Positions 60,222 to 64,000 of a stretch of 64,000 nucleotides of DNA are shown piece after piece. The stretch is from Falsiphaeobacter marinintestinus (lineage in GTDB: Bacteria; Pseudomonadota; Alphaproteobacteria; Rhodobacterales; Rhodobacteraceae): contig NZ_VOGO01000008.1 in NCBI RefSeq assembly GCF_007923355.1, positions 124,001 through 188,000 on the forward strand, in the 5' to 3' direction. Both the position numbers and the translations under genes were made by a program. The notes below the pieces were generated by a model. It saw only the letters and a list, made by a program, of their open reading frames with translations. It made no database searches and was not told the origin of the DNA. Position 1 is the stretch's first letter, and every line of letters begins with the position of its first letter.

Positions 60222-60881
60222 CTAGACCCGGCCGCTTTGGACCTGCAGCCGGTGACCGTCGCTGATATGGGCAATCATCTTTTCGGCAGCAAAGGTATCA
60301 TTGCCCGACTCAATCGCATCAATCAGCGCCATGTGATCACCCAGCGATTTCGACAGATCGGTGCTTTCGATGGTGGAAAACAGGGTAAACGACGACCCGC
60401 GATTCCAGAGGTTGTCAAAGAACTCCAGCAGGAACCGGTTTTCCGACGCCTCCACGATGGCACGATGCACCGTCAGGTTGGCATTGAAATAGGCCTTCAC
60501 CGTTTCGTTCTTCAGATCTTCGGCATCGGCAATAATCTCGCGCAGGCGCATGTTCAGCGCCTTGTCGTTGCGCTGCGCCAGCAGGCGGGCGGCGAATCCT
60601 TCGATGGAACAGCGCGCCTCGTACAGTTCGGTGATTTCATCGGGACCGATCTTGCGGATCTTGAACCCACCGCGCTGCGCCACGGCAAGGATGCCCTCTT
60701 GCTCCATCCGAAACAGGGCTTCGCGCACCGGGGTGCGTGAAATACCGAATTCCTCGGCCAGCTTTTCCTGAACAATTCGGTCTTCCGAGGTGATCGCGCC
60801 GTTCTGTATCGCTTGAAGGATCTGCGCATACACTTCATCGGCCAAGCGCACGCGCGGCTGGGACAGGGATTTGAATGCCAT
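60222..60881 (-). CDS. GntR family regulator (FadR/FCD type)
   Basis: Regulator of 219 residues, started at ATG 60881 with AAGGA 8 bases ahead. The open frame continues upstream on the same strand as a shadow of the next operon. wHTH: VRLADEVYAQILQAIQNGAITSEDRIVQEKLAEEFGISRTPVREALFRMEQEGILAV. FCD effector domain: ELYEARCSIEGFAARLLAQR, NANLTVHRAIVEASENRFLLEFFDNLW, LGDHMALIDAIESGN, with the His/Asp metal ligands. Divergent from the glutamine amidotransferase gene with a perfect palindrome between them, so it most likely represses that operon. Confidence 0.92.
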   Translation of the reverse strand: MAFKSLSQPRVRLADEVYAQILQAIQNGAITSEDRIVQEKLAEEFGISRTPVREALFRMEQEGILAVAQRGGFKIRKIGPDEITELYEARCSIEGFAARLLAQRNDKALNMRLREIIADAEDLKNETVKAYFNANLTVHRAIVEASENRFLLEFFDNLWNRGSSFTLFSTIESTDLSKSLGDHMALIDAIESGNDTFAAEKMIAHISDGHRLQVQSGRV

Positions 60882-60967
60882 CGCTTTTTCCTTTTCGGGC
60901 GCGGATACAGGATACGACATACCGCAGAAAGGTCGAATGTAACGAAATTCGGCTTGCCTGTATATGA

Positions 60968-60983
60968 ATACTGTATACAGTAT
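60968..60983. promoter_or_regulatory. Candidate GntR operator
   Basis: ATACTGTATACAGTAT is a perfect 16-base palindrome with the TnGTATACnA-like core used by FadR-type GntR proteins. It lies in the 126-base gap between the GntR start (60881) and the amidotransferase start (61008), 25 bases before the latter. Confidence 0.75.
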
Positions 60984-61007
60984 ACGTAAATTGAAGGGAG
61001 GTCCAGC

Positions 61008-61955
61008 ATGTGCGGAATCGCCGGACGAATACTGAATGCCCCGGGCAAGGTCGGGCGCGACCTGGTCGAACTGATGGATGCGCAGGAACATCGCGGCGCT
61101 GACAGCACCGGATTTGCCATTTACGGCGTCCCGCGTGACAGCGGATACGTGGTGCGCGCGATGGGCTTTGATCGCGATGCCATGGGCAAAGATCTGGAAG
61201 ATTACCTTGCCATTCTGCGCCAGCATGGCGGTGATTTCACCGCCGATCCGACATGGGACAACGGCGACAGCCAGCACTATTCGGTGCGCATGGAAATCAG
61301 CGATCCGCGCGACGTGGCCATGTGGACCAAAGCCGCCGATCAGATCTGTGAACGGCTTGAAATGCAGTCGGTCGGGCGCTCGCTTGAGATCATCAAGGAC
61401 ACGGGCGGCGCGTATGAGGTCGCTGACAAGCACGGCGTGCGCGACATGGTCGGTACCCACGGTCTGGGCCATGCCCGGCTTGCCACCGAAAGCGATGTCC
61501 GCCCCAATGCCAGCCACCCGTTCTGGGCGCGCCCGTTCCCGGATGTCGCCATCGTGCATAACGGCCAGATCACCGACTATTATACATGGCGCTCCAAGCT
61601 TGAGCGCAAGGGATACCGTTTCCTCACCTATAACGACAGCGAACTGATCGCCGTCTGGGTTTCGGACCGGATGAAAGAAGGCCTCAGCCTTGAGCAGGCG
61701 CTGATCCGCTCGATCGACGAAATCGACGGTGTGTTCACCTTCATGATCGGCGGCCCTGACACCATTGGCTGGGCCAAAGACCGCTTTGCAATGAAACCGC
61801 TGGTTGTTGTCGAACAGAACGGCGAAATGGCCGCCGCCACCGAAGAACAGGCCGTGCGCCGCGTCTATGACGACGATGGCGTCAGCATCCTGAATTACGA
61901 CGGGCCCAGCCTGCATGGCATCTGGGGCGTCGGCAACCGGAGGGCCGCCGCATGA
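61008..61955 (+). CDS. Class II glutamine amidotransferase subunit (GlxB/MgsA type)
   Basis: Ntn-type glutaminase domain protein of 315 residues with a GGGAGG ribosome site. Cys2 (MCGIAGRILN) is the catalytic nucleophile after Met removal. HRGADSTGFAIYG, GHARLATESDVRPNASHPFW (Arg/Asn glutamine-binding site), IVHNGQITDYY and YNDSELIAVWVSD match the glutamate-synthase-like amidotransferase subunit. In N-methylglutamate synthase (MgsABC) and in GlxBCD this is the first subunit. It releases ammonia from glutamine or methylamine from gamma-glutamylmethylamide. Overlaps the next gene by 4 bases. Confidence 0.9.
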   Translation: MCGIAGRILNAPGKVGRDLVELMDAQEHRGADSTGFAIYGVPRDSGYVVRAMGFDRDAMGKDLEDYLAILRQHGGDFTADPTWDNGDSQHYSVRMEISDPRDVAMWTKAADQICERLEMQSVGRSLEIIKDTGGAYEVADKHGVRDMVGTHGLGHARLATESDVRPNASHPFWARPFPDVAIVHNGQITDYYTWRSKLERKGYRFLTYNDSELIAVWVSDRMKEGLSLEQALIRSIDEIDGVFTFMIGGPDTIGWAKDRFAMKPLVVVEQNGEMAAATEEQAVRRVYDDDGVSILNYDGPSLHGIWGVGNRRAAA

Positions 61956-62644
61956 GCGATGTTGTCATCGACGTCGGCAAACGCCCGGTGCGCGAGGTCC
62001 ACGAAGAAATTCAAGCCGCCGCACAGGCGGGCAAGTCGATCACCGTCACCAACACCCTGTCACGTCACAATCTGGGCGTCGGCCTGCCTGCCGGGTGCTC
62101 CATCCGGTTCGAAGGCTCGGTCGGCTATTATTGCGGCGGGCTGAACAACGGGGCGATCATCGATATCGAACGCAACGCCGGTTGGGGCTGCGGCGAAGCC
62201 ATGGCCAGCGGCCATATCACTGTCGGCGGCTATGCCGGCATGTCGGTGGGGGCCGCGATGCTGGGCGGAACCATCCATGTCAAAGGCGACAGCGGACCGC
62301 GCGCCGGGGTCGCCATGAAGGGCGGCAACATCATCGTCGAAGGCAAGATCGGCTATCAAAGCGGGTTCATGGCGCATGGCGGCAAGATTATCGCGCTTGG
62401 CGGGGCCGGACCCAGCTGTGCCGATGCCCTGTGGGAAGGCGAAGTCTGGGTCACCGGTGACATCGAAGATCTTGGCGTTGACGCCGTGGTGACCGAACCC
62501 ACAGCAGAACAGGTGGCCGAGGTGGATGCCATCCTTGATCCGCTTGGCCTGAAAGACACATCGCGCGACTGGCGTCGCATCGTGGCCGGACAACGGCTTT
62601 GGTATTTCGAAAGCAGGGACGCAAAAGCATGGCTGATGATATAG
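61952..62644 (+). CDS. Glutamate synthase GXGXG-domain subunit (GlxC/MgsB type)
   Basis: Protein of 230 residues made of a right-handed beta-helix like the C-terminal domain of glutamate synthase. Repeated glycine motifs are visible: SVGYYCGGLNNGAIIDIERNAGWGCGEAM, GHITVGGYAGMSVGAAMLGGTIHVKGDSGPRAGVAMKGGNIIVEG, and GGKIIALGGAGPSCADAL. It forms the channel-supporting subunit between the amidotransferase and the FMN subunit. ATGA overlap upstream, 16-base overlap with the next gene. Confidence 0.9.
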   Translation: MSDVVIDVGKRPVREVHEEIQAAAQAGKSITVTNTLSRHNLGVGLPAGCSIRFEGSVGYYCGGLNNGAIIDIERNAGWGCGEAMASGHITVGGYAGMSVGAAMLGGTIHVKGDSGPRAGVAMKGGNIIVEGKIGYQSGFMAHGGKIIALGGAGPSCADALWEGEVWVTGDIEDLGVDAVVTEPTAEQVAEVDAILDPLGLKDTSRDWRRIVAGQRLWYFESRDAKAWLMI

Positions 62645-64000
62645 AAGGCCCCTACGAATATCCGTTCGAAGAGGCCCCCGAGGATCTGGTCCAGTTCTCT
62701 GACGGTGCCATCGAAGGCCGCCCCGCAGGCGTTCCGTCCTCTTATGATCAGGGCGGATCAACCCGCTGGACGCCCGAGGCGATTTCCGAGGTGCACGCAT
62801 TGGCGCAGTTGGGCCGCTATCAGGTGCGCGGATATAATTCGTTCAACAAACAGCTTCCGACATGGGATGATCTGACCTTTGTTCCGGCCACCATGACCCG
62901 CTTGCCGCTGGAAGGGTATCGCGAGAAATGCGACACCAAGACGGTGTTGGGCGGCGGTCGAGGGCTGGTCGAAAACCCCATCGAACTCGACATCCCGATC
63001 TATATCGCCTCGATGTCGTTCGGGGCGCTCTCGGCCTCGGCGAAAGAGGCTTTGGGGCATGGCGCGTCGAAAGTCGGTTCAATGACCTGCACCGGCGAAG
63101 GCGGCATGCTGGAGGAAGAGCGCGCCGCGTCCAATCGACTGGTCTATCAGATGTCGCCCGCGCGTTATGGGCTGGACCTTGACCATCTGCGCCGCGCCGA
63201 TGGCCTTGAACTGGTCGTGGGGCAGGGCGCAAAGCCCGGCACCGGCGGTCTGCTTCTGGGTATGAAAGTGTCCGAACGGGTCAGCAAGATGCGCACCCTG
63301 CCCGAAGGCGTCGATCAACGCTCGACCATCCGTCATCCTGACTGGCTGGGCGCGGATGACTTGGCGGTCAAGATCGAAGAACTGCGGATTGCCACCAACT
63401 ATAAGGTGCCGATCTTCATCAAGATGGGCGCAACCCGTCCGCGCTATGACGTGGCTGTTGCCGCCAAGGCGGGGGCAGACGTTGTGGTGGTGGACGGGGC
63501 CGAAGGCGGCACCGGCGCCAGCCCGGAATTACTGCTGAACCACACCGGCATCCCGTGTATGTCCGCGATCCCCGCCGCCCGTGAGGCGCTGGATGAGTGC
63601 GGGATGTCGGGCAAGGTCACGCTGGTCGCCGCTGGTGGTATCCGTACCGGCACCGACGTCGCCAAGGCTTTGGCGCTGGGCGCGGACGCGGTGATGATCG
63701 GCAATGGCGCGATGATGGCTCTGGGCTGCAATTCGCCCCGCTACTACGACGACTACGCCGCACTTGGCACCTCCCCCGGGGCCTGCCATCACTGCCACAC
63801 CGGCATGTGCCCGGTCGGCGTCGCGACGCAGGATCCAGAGCTTGAAAAGCGCATGAACGTGCCCGCCGGGGCCGAACGTGTGGCGCGCCTGCTGACGGCG
63901 ATGACCATGGAAGTCACCGCACTGGCCAAGGCGTGCGGCAAATCCTCGGTGCATAACCTTGAACCCGAAGACCTGCGCGCCCTCAGCTTCGAGGCATCGG
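62629..64000 (+). CDS. Glutamate-synthase-like FMN subunit (GlxD/MgsC type), 3' end outside window
   Basis: At least 457 residues, open at the right edge. FMN/iron-sulfur glutamate synthase domain: IYIASMSFGALSASAKEALGHGAS, MTCTGEGGMLEEE, VGQGAKPGTGGLLLG, VVVVDGAEGGTGASPELLLNH and LVAAGGIRTGTDVAKALALGADAVMIG. The Fe-S ligands are in CHHCHTGMCPVG (cysteines spaced as in 3Fe-4S glutamate synthases). The stand-alone three-subunit layout is that of MgsABC, which makes N-methylglutamate from methylamine-derived glutamine analogues, or GlxBCD. A gmaS- or glnT-like gene just beyond the edge would decide between them. Confidence 0.92.
   Translation, partial: MADDIEGPYEYPFEEAPEDLVQFSDGAIEGRPAGVPSSYDQGGSTRWTPEAISEVHALAQLGRYQVRGYNSFNKQLPTWDDLTFVPATMTRLPLEGYREKCDTKTVLGGGRGLVENPIELDIPIYIASMSFGALSASAKEALGHGASKVGSMTCTGEGGMLEEERAASNRLVYQMSPARYGLDLDHLRRADGLELVVGQGAKPGTGGLLLGMKVSERVSKMRTLPEGVDQRSTIRHPDWLGADDLAVKIEELRIATNYKVPIFIKMGATRPRYDVAVAAKAGADVVVVDGAEGGTGASPELLLNHTGIPCMSAIPAAREALDECGMSGKVTLVAAGGIRTGTDVAKALALGADAVMIGNGAMMALGCNSPRYYDDYAALGTSPGACHHCHTGMCPVGVATQDPELEKRMNVPAGAERVARLLTAMTMEVTALAKACGKSSVHNLEPEDLRALSFEAS

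Noticed and set aside
61008-61916. Extension of the GntR frame upstream through the amidotransferase gene
   Set aside because: The family wHTH starts near MAFKSLSQP at 60881 with a ribosome site; upstream codons are antisense to a real gene.

Overview
The window is GC-rich, densely packed alphaproteobacterial DNA. It looks like a marine Rhodobacterales/Roseobacter-group chromosome. Pointers are the TRAP, Liv/Urt and polar-amino-acid ABC transporter gene clusters, the moxR-DUF58-DUF4159 operon, a roseobacter-type Hint-domain protein, the DUF1285 and zf-CHCC small proteins, a DnaE2 polymerase behind a GAAC-N7-GAAC-like LexA box, and an N-methylglutamate-synthase/GlxBCD-type operon. These are family recognitions from reading the sequence; no database search was run.

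Layout. 1-4.7 kb holds a UMF1-type MFS transporter (cut by the left edge), YggT, RecQ and YaaA. 4.7-14.6 kb holds a hybrid histidine kinase diverging from a thioester-type alpha-2-macroglobulin followed by PbpC, a periplasmic defence pair. 14.7-15.8 kb holds SugE/Gdx and an isochorismatase-fold hydrolase behind a two-hairpin guanidine-II (mini-ykkC) riboswitch. 15.9-22.6 kb is a tightly coupled moxR-DUF58-DUF4159-membrane protein operon, with DUF1285 divergent. 23.2-25.3 kb is less conserved: a membrane-anchored tail-collar-like protein in AT-richer DNA and a Hint protein. 25.6-32.6 kb holds an RraA-like protein, DNA polymerase I, an orphan LivM permease and small proteins. 32.7-35.7 kb holds dnaE2, which lacks its C-terminal OB-fold, and next to it (35.8-37.6 kb) lies an AT-richer two-gene module of a HipA-like kinase and DUF3037. 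37.8-43.5 kb is a TRAP transporter, TetR, sulfatase and formylglycine-generating-enzyme cassette, bracketed by two 53-bp direct repeats that match at 51 of 53 positions. 43.6-51.5 kb holds a dimethylglycine/sarcosine-dehydrogenase-like flavoprotein, an RpiR regulator, a polar amino acid ABC transporter and an old-yellow-enzyme reductase.

51.7-64 kb is the most striking part. A Tat-exported Urt/Liv-type ABC transporter (SBP, two ATPases, two permeases) runs straight into both subunits of an N,N-dimethylformamidase-like amidohydrolase, followed by a LuxR regulator. Next come a GntR regulator and the first three genes of an MgsABC/GlxBCD-type glutamate-synthase-like enzyme, the last cut by the right edge. 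Together they suggest import of a small N-alkylated formamide or amide, hydrolysis to an amine plus an acid, and capture of the methylamine or ammonium nitrogen through glutamate. In the sequence as given, the second permease is fused in frame to the DMFase small subunit. An internal ribosome-binding site and ATG remain, and a single-base insertion in an A5G5 run would restore a stop codon.

No rRNA, tRNA, CRISPR array or recognisable insertion sequence was found.
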